Part shown: positions 6,618 through 16,144 of the stretch, one piece after another
How positions within the stretch are numbered: position 1 is the stretch's first letter
Layout: each line of letters starts with the position of its first letter
Source of the DNA: a virus
Direction: 5' to 3' (one strand)
DNA: 50,454 bases
IMG/VR virus record: IMGVR_UViG_3300050821_002514
Location: 1-50,454 of that record
Made by a program: the position numbers and the translations under genes
Notes under the pieces: model-generated
The model's input: the letters and a program-made list of their open reading frames with translations, nothing else
The model's database searches: none
What the model was told of the DNA's origin: nothing

Positions 6618-6768
6618 TCCATATTGTGAAAAAGTAAAAAAAGGCGACCACACAGCGGAAGATTTCGCCGCATTTTTACACCATTTAGATGGATGCAAGG
6701 ATTGTTGCCGTAGAATCTATAGTCGCATCGTAATCGAATTTGCGCAAAAAGAAAACGGAGATAAATAA
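6610..6768 (+). CDS. Small Cys/His protein between terminase and portal, 52 aa
   Basis: The start ATG lies within the end of the terminase gene and the stop overlaps the portal start (TAATG). The motif H-H-L-D-G-C-K-D-C-C matches the H-x3-C-x2-C pattern of anti-sigma-type zinc domains (zf-HC2). The family link is pattern-based only. It may be a packaging accessory or a small regulator. Confidence 0.6.
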   Translation: MSNPYCEKVKKGDHTAEDFAAFLHHLDGCKDCCRRIYSRIVIEFAQKENGDK

Positions 6769-8858
6769 TGGCATCAGGGTCTATGAACAGCAAGACTTTT
6801 GGCGGCGAACCCGATCAATATTTTGCCACTTTACCCGTGGAAGATCTTCTTGGCGAATGCGATAGAAGGACCAGGGATTATGAAGATTATGCGCTTCGTA
6901 CTGGTAAACTCACCACATGGCGAACAAATTGGGAAATGTGGATGCGTTCGGAGATGAAAATCGGTATTCGTTTCGGTGGCGATAGAGGGCAATATAAACT
7001 TATTGAATCGAATATATACCGCTCGATTGTTACTGGATTAATCAGCACAATCGCAAATCAACGACCCTCTTTTCAGCCCGAAGCAATCAATGACGATCAT
7101 AAGAGTATGTCTCAAGACATTATCTTCGATTCTGTTTCGAATTATTATTTAAAAGTTAAGCATATGGAAGATGCCTATAAGATGGCTCTTACATATGGCC
7201 TTGTGACAGGTGAAGGATGGATGTTTGAGAAGTGGAACGCAGATATCGGCCAAATAGTAGACGTAACAACTGATCCTTCTGGCAAGCAGATTCCCATAAA
7301 AGAAGGTGATTTTCAGTACGCAGTATTAGGACCGATGGATGTTATTCGGGATTATACCAGAATGGATGTAGATAATGACTGGTATATTATTCGTGAATAT
7401 CTTAATAAATGGGACCTTATAGCTCAGCGACCAGATCTTATGGATGAGTTGAAGGGCTATAGTATGCCTACCACTCTTCAAAGGTTTAGATTTGGTCATA
7501 TAGTTGATGCCCAAACATCAAATTCAGATTTAATTCCTGTTTATACATTCGTGCATCGTAAAACTGCGGCTTGTCCTGAAGGTCGGATTACTCAATACGT
7601 GGATGCTGATACGTGGATACTTGATACTGCGCTTCCATATGATGAGCTTCCGCTCTACCCGATGATGCCAGATCAGACGCTTTTTAACAATTTTGGTAGT
7701 ACTGTGATGACTTCTTTAGTTAAGTTGCAGTATGCCTATGATAAGACTCTTAGCGTTATCGTAACCAATCAACAAGCCTTTGCAATCACCAACATTGTCA
7801 TTGACGAGTCTACTCAGACGAAACCAGAACAGGTGATAGAGGGCTTGAATTTTATCAAGACTAACATGAAGAATGGTGTGCCGGTGGGACTAGAACTATG
7901 CAAGACCCCTGCTGAAGTGTTTAAGTTCTTGGATCTTTTAGAATCCCAGATGGAAAAACTTTCTGGACTTCCGTCTATTTTGCGGGGCCAGCCGCCCACT
8001 GGGGTGGAATCGGGTACAGCTATGGCATTCTTACAGGCCCAGGCCCTTGTTTTCAATAGTCCCATCCAACAGGCTTATATTTCATTTCTTGAGCGATCAG
8101 CGACCGGATTGTTCAATATGCTTAAGTCATTCGCCAATACAAAGCGTATGATTACAATAGCGGGAGCCAGCAAATCACCCTATATGGGCGAATTCTCAGG
8201 AGCAGATCTTTCTAATATCTCTCGCGTAATTGTATCTGCTGGAAATCCTGCTACAAGATCCGAAGCTGGAAAGTTACAGATAGCACAAGATCTTATGGCT
8301 AAGGGTCTTATAAAAGATGCTAATCAATATTTTGAGGTTCTTGCGACAGGTGAATTAGACCCTATGACAGAAGGGCCTGAAGCGGAAAACATGCTTATCA
8401 TTAAAGAGAATGAGCAACTTCGGCGTGGGATTCCCCAAATTGCTGCTCCCTGGGATAATCATGCTAATCACATTCCTCAGCATTTTGTTATTATGATGGA
8501 CCCCACTCTTCGGCAGAAACAAAATGATCCTGTCTTTGCCACTACTCTTCAGCATATTATGTCTCATGCAGGATTCTTATTCCCAGGAATTCAAACGCCT
8601 ACTGATCCTCGTTTAATGGCTTTAATGGGCAATAATGTCCAAGGATTGCCGCCGCCCCCACCAGAACAACCAACACCAGGACCAGTGGCTAATCCTTTAC
8701 CAGCAGGAGCCGCATCCGTAACAAATGCGACACCTCCCTTACTTCAGGCAAGAGCGGGTTTAAAACCGCCCCACGCACCAATTTTACCTAGAGCAACACC
8801 GCCAATCGTAACTCAAGCCGCTAGTCAAATGGGAAATGCAGCCCCGCCCAAAAAATAA
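6768..8858 (+). CDS. Portal protein, 696 aa
   Basis: A large portal-type protein for the DNA entry vertex. Features typical of podovirus portals are an aromatic/charged N-terminal stem region (DYALRTGKLTTWRTNWEMW), the 'GLVTGEGWMFEKW' segment, a long central helical region and a 'SGLPSILRGQPPTGVESGTAMAFLQ' stretch. The last 80 residues are Pro/Ala-rich and probably disordered. It lies two genes after the large terminase. The call rests on size, context and family-like sequence. Confidence 0.88.
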   Translation: MASGSMNSKTFGGEPDQYFATLPVEDLLGECDRRTRDYEDYALRTGKLTTWRTNWEMWMRSEMKIGIRFGGDRGQYKLIESNIYRSIVTGLISTIANQRPSFQPEAINDDHKSMSQDIIFDSVSNYYLKVKHMEDAYKMALTYGLVTGEGWMFEKWNADIGQIVDVTTDPSGKQIPIKEGDFQYAVLGPMDVIRDYTRMDVDNDWYIIREYLNKWDLIAQRPDLMDELKGYSMPTTLQRFRFGHIVDAQTSNSDLIPVYTFVHRKTAACPEGRITQYVDADTWILDTALPYDELPLYPMMPDQTLFNNFGSTVMTSLVKLQYAYDKTLSVIVTNQQAFAITNIVIDESTQTKPEQVIEGLNFIKTNMKNGVPVGLELCKTPAEVFKFLDLLESQMEKLSGLPSILRGQPPTGVESGTAMAFLQAQALVFNSPIQQAYISFLERSATGLFNMLKSFANTKRMITIAGASKSPYMGEFSGADLSNISRVIVSAGNPATRSEAGKLQIAQDLMAKGLIKDANQYFEVLATGELDPMTEGPEAENMLIIKENEQLRRGIPQIAAPWDNHANHIPQHFVIMMDPTLRQKQNDPVFATTLQHIMSHAGFLFPGIQTPTDPRLMALMGNNVQGLPPPPPEQPTPGPVANPLPAGAASVTNATPPLLQARAGLKPPHAPILPRATPPIVTQAASQMGNAAPPKK

Positions 8859-8873
8859 CCAAAGGAGAACCAC

Positions 8874-9254
8874 ATGAGTACCATCGTAGATGCCAGACAA
8901 GTAATTAATTTCACCAATCAAACAACGACAAAAGGAGTTGTTTTAGATCTTAGCGACATTGATATAATTTCTTTTTCTTCCACCTACACACCCGTGAGTA
9001 GTGGAACCGGAACGCTTGCCCTTTATGAATCCGTCGATGGGCAGAACTTTGTGGCTGTTTCAGGATTAACTGTAAGTATCACCATGAGCGGGACAACAAT
9101 TTGGCATTTAAGTCCTGTCTTTAGTCGTTATTATAAGATTCTTTATACAGCCTCGACAGCGGGTATGAATCTAACCGTTACTATGAATGCCAGAAATAAT
9201 TCGACCATAGGACCAGAGAATGTTGTTCCGCCCCCTTCGATTGTAAATAGTTAA
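8874..9254 (+). CDS. Putative beta-rich virion protein, 126 aa
   Basis: Preceded by AGGAG. The sequence is almost all beta-prone, with short Ser/Thr/Gly loops (SSTYTPVSSGTGTLALYES) and an aromatic strand 'SPVFSRYYKILYTA'. It resembles small jelly-roll or decoration proteins. First member of the island between portal and scaffold. Function inferred from position. Confidence 0.6.
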   Translation: MSTIVDARQVINFTNQTTTKGVVLDLSDIDIISFSSTYTPVSSGTGTLALYESVDGQNFVAVSGLTVSITMSGTTIWHLSPVFSRYYKILYTASTAGMNLTVTMNARNNSTIGPENVVPPPSIVNS

Positions 9255-9265
9255 GGTAAAATATA

Positions 9266-10978
9266 ATGGCTGATACAGATAAATCTCTTTATAATTTACG
9301 TTATAATCAACTAACGAGTAACCTTGAGGCTTTTGGTGGTGGTTCACCCCAATGGACGCTCATTACTCTTAATAATGTTGATCCCCAACAGGTACCAGTA
9401 ACACGGCAGATTAATACAACTGCGCCGCTTCAAGGCGGTGGTAATCTCACTGTAGATCGTACTTTATCCATTACGCAAGCCAATAATTCTACTGATGGTT
9501 ACTTATCTAGCGTAGATTGGAACACATTTAATAATAAACAAGCAGCGGGTAATTATATCACAGCTTTGACTGGGGATGCTTCTGCCACTGGCCCCGGTTC
9601 TGTTCCTTTAACCCTAGCCACAGTAAATGGAAACGTCGGAACATTCTCATATGCCTCTATCACAGTTAATGCAAAGGGGCTTATAACATCGGCTTCAAAT
9701 GGGGTTACTGGTAGTTTAACAGATACGGGCACAGACGGTATTATAATTACTGGGGGGACTGGAGCTGTTATTGGTTCTGGTACTTCTATAGCCCAGCATG
9801 TGGCAGATGCTACACATAACGGTTATTTAAGTTCAACCGACTGGAACACTTTTAATAATAAAGAGTCAGCCGTCCTTACAAATACTCATATTTTCGTGGG
9901 AAATGCTAGTAATGTGCCCACAGATGTTCCGCTATCTGGCGATGCCACTTTAGCGAATACAGGGGCCCTTACTCTCGCTACGGTAAATAGTAATGTTGGT
10001 TCTTTTACTAATACGTCTTTAACTGTCAATGCGAAAGGACTTATAACAGCGGCTTCTTCTGGTACTGCACCAGTTACAAGTGTTAGTGGAACAGCGGGAG
10101 ATATTAGTTCTACTGGCGGCACTACACCTATTATAGATCTTGTATCTACGGCTGTTACTCCAGGTTCTTATACAAATACTAATCTTACCGTTGATGCGAA
10201 GGGACGAATTACAGCAGCGGCAAATGGAACGGCTGGGATTACCCAACTAACGGGAGATGTTACTGCTGGACCGGGAAGTGGGAGTCAAGTAGCCACTTTA
10301 GCAACTGTTAATTCCAATGTGGGCTCTTTTACTCTAGCATCTATTACTGTTAATGCCAAAGGTTTAATTACAGCAGCTTCATCTGGTACATCTTCAGTAA
10401 CGAGTGTAAGTGGAACAGCTAATCAAATCAATTCAACTGGTGGCTCAACACCTGTTTTATCTATATCAAATACTTTTGTTTTTCCTGGTACTATTTCGGC
10501 TAATTCAAATAAAATAACTAGTTTATCAAACGGTACCGCAGCAACAGATGCAGCGGCTTTTGGTCAGATAAAATACATTCAAGCTGTCCAAGCTACAACA
10601 GCAACTTCAACTACGACTACTTCTTCCACTTTTACAGCTTTTACAGGTTTAACTGTTACTATTACTCCCACTAGTGCTAGTAATAGAATTAAGATTACTT
10701 GCCATACAATTTTAGAAACTGTTTCCGGCGGTGTAAGTTGGACACTGAAAAGAAATACTACAGAACTTTCAGGGGTTACCAATGGTTTTGGATTTACAAA
10801 TATTAATGACGCTGGTTCGGGGGCCCAAGTATCTACGCCTATTACTTATATAGATTCTCCTGCAACAACAAGTTCTACTACATATCAATACTTTTTTCGG
10901 AGTAATAATAATACATCTTCTGTTCAAGCCGGACGGTCAGATGTTCTTTCAACTATTATAGTAGAGGAAATAGTCTAA
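9266..10978 (+). CDS. Putative tail fibre or adhesin with tandem repeats, 570 aa
   Basis: The N-terminal 30 residues (MADTDKSLYNLRYNQ...AFGGGSPQW) are nearly identical to those of the protein at 11141 and are probably a shared virion anchor. The middle carries repeated blocks. 'GYLSS.DWNTFNNK' occurs twice, and 'LTGD......LATVN.NVGSF..ASITVNAKGLITAASSGT' occurs about four times in diverged form. Both motif types are usual in phage fibre shafts. The C-terminal 130 residues form a separate beta-rich domain, a likely receptor-binding tip. Confidence 0.8.
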   Translation: MADTDKSLYNLRYNQLTSNLEAFGGGSPQWTLITLNNVDPQQVPVTRQINTTAPLQGGGNLTVDRTLSITQANNSTDGYLSSVDWNTFNNKQAAGNYITALTGDASATGPGSVPLTLATVNGNVGTFSYASITVNAKGLITSASNGVTGSLTDTGTDGIIITGGTGAVIGSGTSIAQHVADATHNGYLSSTDWNTFNNKESAVLTNTHIFVGNASNVPTDVPLSGDATLANTGALTLATVNSNVGSFTNTSLTVNAKGLITAASSGTAPVTSVSGTAGDISSTGGTTPIIDLVSTAVTPGSYTNTNLTVDAKGRITAAANGTAGITQLTGDVTAGPGSGSQVATLATVNSNVGSFTLASITVNAKGLITAASSGTSSVTSVSGTANQINSTGGSTPVLSISNTFVFPGTISANSNKITSLSNGTAATDAAAFGQIKYIQAVQATTATSTTTTSSTFTAFTGLTVTITPTSASNRIKITCHTILETVSGGVSWTLKRNTTELSGVTNGFGFTNINDAGSGAQVSTPITYIDSPATTSSTTYQYFFRSNNNTSSVQAGRSDVLSTIIVEEIV

Positions 10979-11139
10979 TGACTAGCTTTCAAATCGCTAA
11001 TGCTTTAGTGACCTTAAAACCTGGGGCACAATGGAAATTCGATAATGCAGATTTATCAACTATTGTATGGCTAGATACTATACAAACTCAGCCAACAAAT
11101 GATGAGATTACCGCCCAAATAGCGGCACAAGGAGAATAA
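10978..11139 (+). CDS. Small virion-associated protein, 53 aa
   Basis: The start overlaps the fibre stop (TAATG). 'WKFDNADLSTIVWLD....QPTNDEI.AQI' is a pattern I recognise from small proteins next to phage fibre genes (XkdW-like), possibly fibre chaperones or attachment proteins. Confidence in that role is low. Confidence 0.6.
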   Translation: MTSFQIANALVTLKPGAQWKFDNADLSTIVWLDTIQTQPTNDEITAQIAAQGE

Positions 11140-11140
11140 A

Positions 11141-11791
11141 ATGGCTGACGGTGATAAAAGTTTAAATAATTTACGCTACAATCAAGTAACGCAAGGTCTT
11201 GAGGGTTTTGGTGGTGGAAGTCCCCAATGGACTTCCCTAAAGTTGGTCGCTGATGCCTCCTCTCCTGCTGGTGCTGATACACAAGTCCAATATAATAAGA
11301 GTGGTGTATTTGGGGCTGATGCAAATTTGGTATGGAACTATTCACCCATAGAACTTGCAATTAATTCTCCCACAAATCTTATGGGCTTTGGCTACAAATT
11401 ACAGGTATTATGTCCGACTGGCGGAGGTGTTGCTCTCCAAAGAGCTAATACGACTGATGCTATTCACGTTGATTTCTATGAAGCGGATGGTGTAACAAGT
11501 CCAACTCAGGTCGTTCTTGACGCATCAGCAGTACTTAATTTCGCATCGCCAGGCGGTGTACGTGTAAATTCACCGAGTGTTTCCATTAAAAGTGGAGGCG
11601 GAAGCGGAATGGATGCTAGTGCAATTTTGGCTATCTCTTCTACTACTACTGGTTTTCTTCCTCCGAGAATGACAACTACTCAGAAGAATGCTATTTCTGG
11701 CCCGACAGAAGGGCTTGTAATTTATGACCGTACTCTTCATAAATTAAGCGTGTTTACTGGATCAGTCTGGGAAACAGTAACATCTTCCTAA
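11141..11791 (+). CDS. Fibre or decoration protein with shared N-terminal anchor, 216 aa
   Basis: Residues 1-30 repeat the anchor of the 9266 gene (MADGDKSLNNLRYNQ...GFGGGSPQW). The middle (ADTQVQYNKSGVFGADANLVW) is typical of fibre proteins. The C-terminus, 'TTTQKNAISGPTEG...YDRTLHKLSVFTGSVWETVTS', is a small tip module also found in the 78-aa protein at 17867. It is likely displayed on the virion. Confidence 0.75.
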   Translation: MADGDKSLNNLRYNQVTQGLEGFGGGSPQWTSLKLVADASSPAGADTQVQYNKSGVFGADANLVWNYSPIELAINSPTNLMGFGYKLQVLCPTGGGVALQRANTTDAIHVDFYEADGVTSPTQVVLDASAVLNFASPGGVRVNSPSVSIKSGGGSGMDASAILAISSTTTGFLPPRMTTTQKNAISGPTEGLVIYDRTLHKLSVFTGSVWETVTSS

Positions 11792-11808
11792 AGCGGGGTA
11801 TATAGTCG

Positions 11809-12477
11809 ATGGCTGGACCTGTCCCCACATATAATACTACGCAGACAGCGGCCCAAACTGCCTTCACTGTTCCTTTTGGGCTTCTCGCTTTAGTTAATGG
11901 GGCTATAACTACTGCAACTGCCGCTGGTGAGTTTAATACTACAGTAGATTGTTCTTTATTCACCGCGGAAGATGTTTCTAATCTCCGCATTTATTTAGAT
12001 AGCGAAGGTTATCTCGTTGAGTTCGCTAAAAACTCCAACGAAAAAAGTTTACTTATTGATTGGGGACGTTTTCTTCAAAGTTCCAGTTCTGGTGGCTCCT
12101 CAGTCGTTACGCAGGGCACCATTCCGTGGATTGTTGCTGAAGCACCTAGTCCTACTGGTATAACCCTATTTGCCACAAGTGATACGGTACCCAGCGGCAT
12201 TGAGACAACGATTTTGTCATATACGGTAGTGCCAGTGACCTTTCATATAAGACAGGTAGTAGCATGGGGAACCTATGATGGAGAATTTCTTATACGAAGG
12301 AATGGGACTATAGTGGGCGGCGGCAGGACTTCTGCGGCAGATCGCACATTGAATATAGCTTATGAAGCAGGTCAAATAGCCGCCATCAATGGTGATACTA
12401 TAACCGTTACTATTCTGTACTATAACGTCAATACTTCGGGTGTGCATCAATTTCGAGTAAATTTGTTGGGGGAATAA
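11809..12477 (+). CDS. Putative beta-rich virion protein, 222 aa
   Basis: Begins MAGPVPTYNTTQTAAQTAFTVP. It has two parts: an N-terminal region with a 'DCSLFTAEDVSNLRIYLDSEGYLVEF' segment, then a Gly/Ser linker near residue 95 and a C-terminal beta domain with 'GEFLIRRNGTIVGGGRTS' that looks like an Ig or jelly-roll fold. Function inferred from its place in the island. Confidence 0.65.
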   Translation: MAGPVPTYNTTQTAAQTAFTVPFGLLALVNGAITTATAAGEFNTTVDCSLFTAEDVSNLRIYLDSEGYLVEFAKNSNEKSLLIDWGRFLQSSSSGGSSVVTQGTIPWIVAEAPSPTGITLFATSDTVPSGIETTILSYTVVPVTFHIRQVVAWGTYDGEFLIRRNGTIVGGGRTSAADRTLNIAYEAGQIAAINGDTITVTILYYNVNTSGVHQFRVNLLGE

Positions 12478-12672
12478 ATGTCAGATAATGATCCAAATAA
12501 GAAACTCAATGCTAAACGATTGGAAATTGAGGCTTTCGGACTTCAACTTAGCCTTAAACGGCTTGAGCTTCGTATTATGGAGATAGAAGAAGAAAAAACA
12601 AAGATTGCAGAGAATGTAGAAGCCTCAAATAAACGGATAGGGGAAATCCAGAAGATTCTAATGGAGAAATAA
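12478..12672 (+). CDS. Coiled-coil protein, 64 aa
   Basis: ATG directly follows the previous stop after GGGGG. Nearly the whole protein is one heptad-rich helix (LEIEAFGLQLSLKRLELRIMEIEEEKTKI). It may trimerise or bridge neighbouring fibre proteins. No family recognised. Confidence 0.65.
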   Translation: MSDNDPNKKLNAKRLEIEAFGLQLSLKRLELRIMEIEEEKTKIAENVEASNKRIGEIQKILMEK

Positions 12673-12673
12673 A

Positions 12674-13486
12674 ATGGCTGATTTCGATGCACAATTACCA
12701 GTACGAGCAATCCAAACTGAATTCGCAACAGAAGTATCAAATGCTTCTGGTACACTAATTAATCCGGCGGAAGATTATGCCCAAGGAAGTACTACTTCGG
12801 GAGAAAATAACGTGCTTGTTGCTGGTGCAACGACCACAGCGGCTCCTACTTATACTACGGCTACAACTAATCCTTTATCGCTTGATACAAGCGGCAATCT
12901 TCGTGTTGTAACAGGAACGGGTTCGACTACTGCGGTAACTGGAAATGTGACGGTTGTTCAACCTTCTGGCGCAAATCTTCACGTTAATGTAGATAACTTC
13001 CCAGCGGATGCTGATGCTTACGCCCAAGGGAGTACCACATCGGGTCAACTCGGCAATCTTACAATGGGAGCTGTTACTACAGTTGCCCCTACTTATACTA
13101 CGGGACAAACTGATCCTCTTTCGCTAGATACTGCTGGTAATTTACGTGTAACTGTTTCAAATCTAACGACTCCTACCGCTATTTTGACTTATTTTACAGA
13201 TGCCGCTGTCGCTACTGGGGCAACTGTTACACATTCAGTTGCTGGGCCATGTACACTCGATAAAGTTTGGGGAACGGGTTCGGGTGAACTAAAAATGACA
13301 GTAGCTATTGGTATTACAGGCAGTGAAGTAACGTATTTCAATGGGTTTTCTAGTTCGGCCAATCAAGATTGCGAATTTGAGTTGGCAAGTGGGTATACAG
13401 TTCCCTCTGGTTCTTCTGTAAAAGTTACACTTAAGAATAGAGATACAGCGGCCCAAGATTTATATTTAACGTTTGAAACGCACTAA
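12674..13486 (+). CDS. Virion protein with two 45-aa tandem repeats, 270 aa
   Basis: Two copies of 'YAQGSTTSG....L..GA.TT.APTYTT..T.PLSLDT.GNLRV' (residues about 34-77 and 115-160) precede a C-terminal beta domain (FTDAAVATGATVTHSVAGPCTL...). The repeat is familiar from environmental phages as a surface or fibre module. I infer virion display and possible polysaccharide contact. Confidence 0.7.
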   Translation: MADFDAQLPVRAIQTEFATEVSNASGTLINPAEDYAQGSTTSGENNVLVAGATTTAAPTYTTATTNPLSLDTSGNLRVVTGTGSTTAVTGNVTVVQPSGANLHVNVDNFPADADAYAQGSTTSGQLGNLTMGAVTTVAPTYTTGQTDPLSLDTAGNLRVTVSNLTTPTAILTYFTDAAVATGATVTHSVAGPCTLDKVWGTGSGELKMTVAIGITGSEVTYFNGFSSSANQDCEFELASGYTVPSGSSVKVTLKNRDTAAQDLYLTFETH

Positions 13487-13503
13487 AAATCGTGGGAGAG
13501 TAA

Positions 13504-14244
13504 ATGGCTGATCTGCCAATAACATCGGACGAAGGGGCTACACCCGTCGTCATAAATGATCCTGTCACTACGACAAATATAGCGGGGGTCAATTCATCCT
13601 CGGCTCTTAAAACGGATAGAACTACTGTAGCAGGTATTGCCGTAGCTACGGCAGCGGCGGGTATTCAGAAGATTGGTTTGACAGATGGAATAGGAACTGC
13701 CATTACTTCAACGGCCTTGGATGCAAAACAAGGATTAGATGTAAATTTAATAGCTTCTCCAAGCCAGTCTGCGGCTTCTTCGGGGCAAGTATATGTTACG
13801 GCCTTTGAGTTTAATCTTCCAACAAATGGAACGGAATCACCAGTAGTATATATAAAGAACCCAAATGCCTCTGGCAAAACACTTATACTAAAGATTTTAT
13901 CTGCTTCTTGTGAGGATGCGACAAATGGTTCTGGCATTATTCGATTATATGGCGACCCAACCACGTCAGCAAATGGAACATCGCAAACTATTTCTTCGAC
14001 AAGTATAGGGGGAGGAGCAAGTGCTTCTGCCATGACAGCCTTCTCAGGGCCTACAGTCTCCGTAAATGGCACGATAGTATTTGCCATAGCTACTGGTTCT
14101 GGAAATGTGACTACTGCTGGATCAATGCCAGTAAATTTCGACGGCCTGATTCGCTTATCGGCAAATCATACTTTATTAGTTACTGGCGAACCTTCAACAA
14201 ATAATATGAATTATACTTTTACAGTTATATGGCAAGAAATTTAG
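13504..14244 (+). CDS. Putative beta-rich virion protein, 246 aa
   Basis: After 'MADLPITSDEGATPVVIND' comes an N-terminal linker-like part with 'GLTDGIGTAITSTALDAKQGLDVNL', a motif related to that in neighbouring island proteins. A C-terminal beta sandwich-like half follows (VVYIKNPNASGKTLILKILS...). Likely a virion decoration or adhesin, inferred from context. Confidence 0.65.
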   Translation: MADLPITSDEGATPVVINDPVTTTNIAGVNSSSALKTDRTTVAGIAVATAAAGIQKIGLTDGIGTAITSTALDAKQGLDVNLIASPSQSAASSGQVYVTAFEFNLPTNGTESPVVYIKNPNASGKTLILKILSASCEDATNGSGIIRLYGDPTTSANGTSQTISSTSIGGGASASAMTAFSGPTVSVNGTIVFAIATGSGNVTTAGSMPVNFDGLIRLSANHTLLVTGEPSTNNMNYTFTVIWQEI

Positions 14245-14245
14245 C

Positions 14246-14785
14246 ATGAGAATAGCTAATATCTCATATACTCAATGGAAAAGCATTTTGGCTTCTAATG
14301 ATTTAACCGCTAATTACCTAGAAAACCCAGATAGTTATGATTTATTTGCTGTTGAGTATAATATATCATGGGAGACAAAAATTCTCAAAGATGGGGGAAG
14401 CAATCAAACCGATTTTGAGGCAAATTATAAAGCGAATGCTAATCAACCTCTTGGTGCAAGACCGACTGATACTGATTCAGTAGCAAATACATTTACTACT
14501 ACGGGAACAGGAACAATTTTAACTACTTCTCTCTCGTTCGATCAATATGCCATACAAGTACAAGTGACCGGAACAGCTACTTTAACTACTTGGAATGTTG
14601 TCTTAGAGGGAAGTTTAGACGGTGTCAATTTTTCCACAATCCTTATATCTACCCATCTCCTCGGTCAAGGTGTTATTTGGGGAAATGGTCTTACTGCTCC
14701 AACTCTTTATATCCGGTCTAGGGTGATAGCTTTGGGATTAGGCACAGCTACAAATATTATTGTAACGATCTTAGGACAGACTTGA
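14246..14785 (+). CDS. Putative virion protein, 179 aa
   Basis: A short helical N-terminal segment (YTQWKSILASNDLTANYLENP) is followed by a beta-sandwich-like domain, 'FDQYAIQVQVTGTATLTTWNVVLEGSLDGVNFSTI', a pattern common in phage proteins that resemble carbohydrate-binding domains. It belongs to the same island. Function inferred. Confidence 0.65.
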   Translation: MRIANISYTQWKSILASNDLTANYLENPDSYDLFAVEYNISWETKILKDGGSNQTDFEANYKANANQPLGARPTDTDSVANTFTTTGTGTILTTSLSFDQYAIQVQVTGTATLTTWNVVLEGSLDGVNFSTILISTHLLGQGVIWGNGLTAPTLYIRSRVIALGLGTATNIIVTILGQT

Positions 14786-14786
14786 T

Positions 14787-15644
14787 ATGGCAATACAGCA
14801 GAATATAGTTTCCTATAACAATTCAAGCACAACTATTCTCGCGGCTAATGCAACATTCACAGGTGCATTCGAGAATGTACTTCAGTATCAGGAGATTAGT
14901 TGCTTCTGTACTTCTGACGTTGGTGGAACGCTTTACTTAGATTTTAGTGTTGATGGTATTAATACTCTAGTCTCTTTTCCGTTTGTTTCAACAGGCAATA
15001 CATTTTTTCGTACGCCTAGTAGCCAGGCATATGTTAGAATCCGCTATACCAATGGGGCAACAATACAAACACAGTTTGCTTTAACTACGATATATCGTCC
15101 TATCGCTGGAAATATTGCACAATTTCCTTTTAGTTCTGCACTTATTGATGTATCACTTGCCGCCAATACAAAGACTGTTCTTTTCGGTAAGAATGCAGGT
15201 GGAACCTATACAATGGTTCCGTCTGATACTGACACGGGCCTTAGGATTACGGGTTCTTTAGGTACCACTCTTAACAAGACAAACGTTAATAAAACTGGCA
15301 CTTTAACCACTACAGCTATCACAGTAGATCAAGTCGTTTTGACTTATACAGTTACATCTGGAAAAACTTTTTATTTGCAATATGTAGATCTTAGTGCGGC
15401 TCAAACTAGCCCCGCTGGTGGTACTGCTGTTGTATTAGGTACGATTAGTTTGGAAACACCTTCTGGCACAAAAATTATAACGCGCCGAATGTTAGGTGCG
15501 GGGGCTATTGAAGCGGCATCATTTACATTACCATTTGCGGAACCGCTACCAATTTCTTCAGGAACAGTTGTACGTGTAGTGGTGACTCCTGCTTCAACTA
15601 ATAGTTTTAGTTGGAACGCCAATTTTGGTGGATACGAGAAATAA
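14787..15644 (+). CDS. Putative virion protein, 285 aa
   Basis: Two beta domains: residues 1-115 contain 'GGTLYLDFSVDGINTLVSF...AYVRIRYTNG', matching the bias-type beta sandwich of neighbouring island proteins, and residues about 165-285 form a second one. The start follows the previous stop closely. Probably displayed on the virion. Confidence 0.65.
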   Translation: MAIQQNIVSYNNSSTTILAANATFTGAFENVLQYQEISCFCTSDVGGTLYLDFSVDGINTLVSFPFVSTGNTFFRTPSSQAYVRIRYTNGATIQTQFALTTIYRPIAGNIAQFPFSSALIDVSLAANTKTVLFGKNAGGTYTMVPSDTDTGLRITGSLGTTLNKTNVNKTGTLTTTAITVDQVVLTYTVTSGKTFYLQYVDLSAAQTSPAGGTAVVLGTISLETPSGTKIITRRMLGAGAIEAASFTLPFAEPLPISSGTVVRVVVTPASTNSFSWNANFGGYEK

Positions 15645-15646
15645 TT

Positions 15647-16144
15647 ATGGCAAATACTTATTATTCTGCGCCAGTAAATATTCGTCAGTCAGCAACAACA
15701 GGAAGTGGGGCTACTGTATGGGCGATGAGAAACTCTGCTACTTCCACCATAACAGTATTTATAGAGAAGATAGAGCTTTTGATGGCATTCGACTCAGGAA
15801 CACCTATAACTCGAAGTTTGCAACGGTATGATTTAGTCAGATTTTCAACTGCTACACCAACAGGTGGAACTTCTATATCGGTTGCTCAGATGTATAGCGG
15901 TGATTCAGGCACACAAGTAACTGATGCCCGATTTCTTGACACTGGTTTAACTACTACAGGTGTTGTATTCAATCCAGCTTTTTGTACGATTGGTTGTCCA
16001 GCTACCGACGCTACGACGACAAAATATCAACGGGAAGGAATTGCTTTACTGTTGGGAATTGGTGAAGGTTTCTGTATAAAATTAAATGGTGCGGCTGTAG
16101 TTGGTCAAAGTTTAACAGGCGAGATTGTGTGGAGTGAGCGTTAA
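15647..16144 (+). CDS. Putative virion protein, 165 aa
   Basis: I choose ATG 15647 (MANTYYSAPVNIRQS), just after the previous stop, rather than the in-frame upstream ATG inside that gene. The sequence is beta-rich (TSTITVFIEKIELLMAFD) with Thr-rich loops. Last large member of the portal-to-scaffold island. Confidence 0.65.
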   Translation: MANTYYSAPVNIRQSATTGSGATVWAMRNSATSTITVFIEKIELLMAFDSGTPITRSLQRYDLVRFSTATPTGGTSISVAQMYSGDSGTQVTDARFLDTGLTTTGVVFNPAFCTIGCPATDATTTKYQREGIALLLGIGEGFCIKLNGAAVVGQSLTGEIVWSER

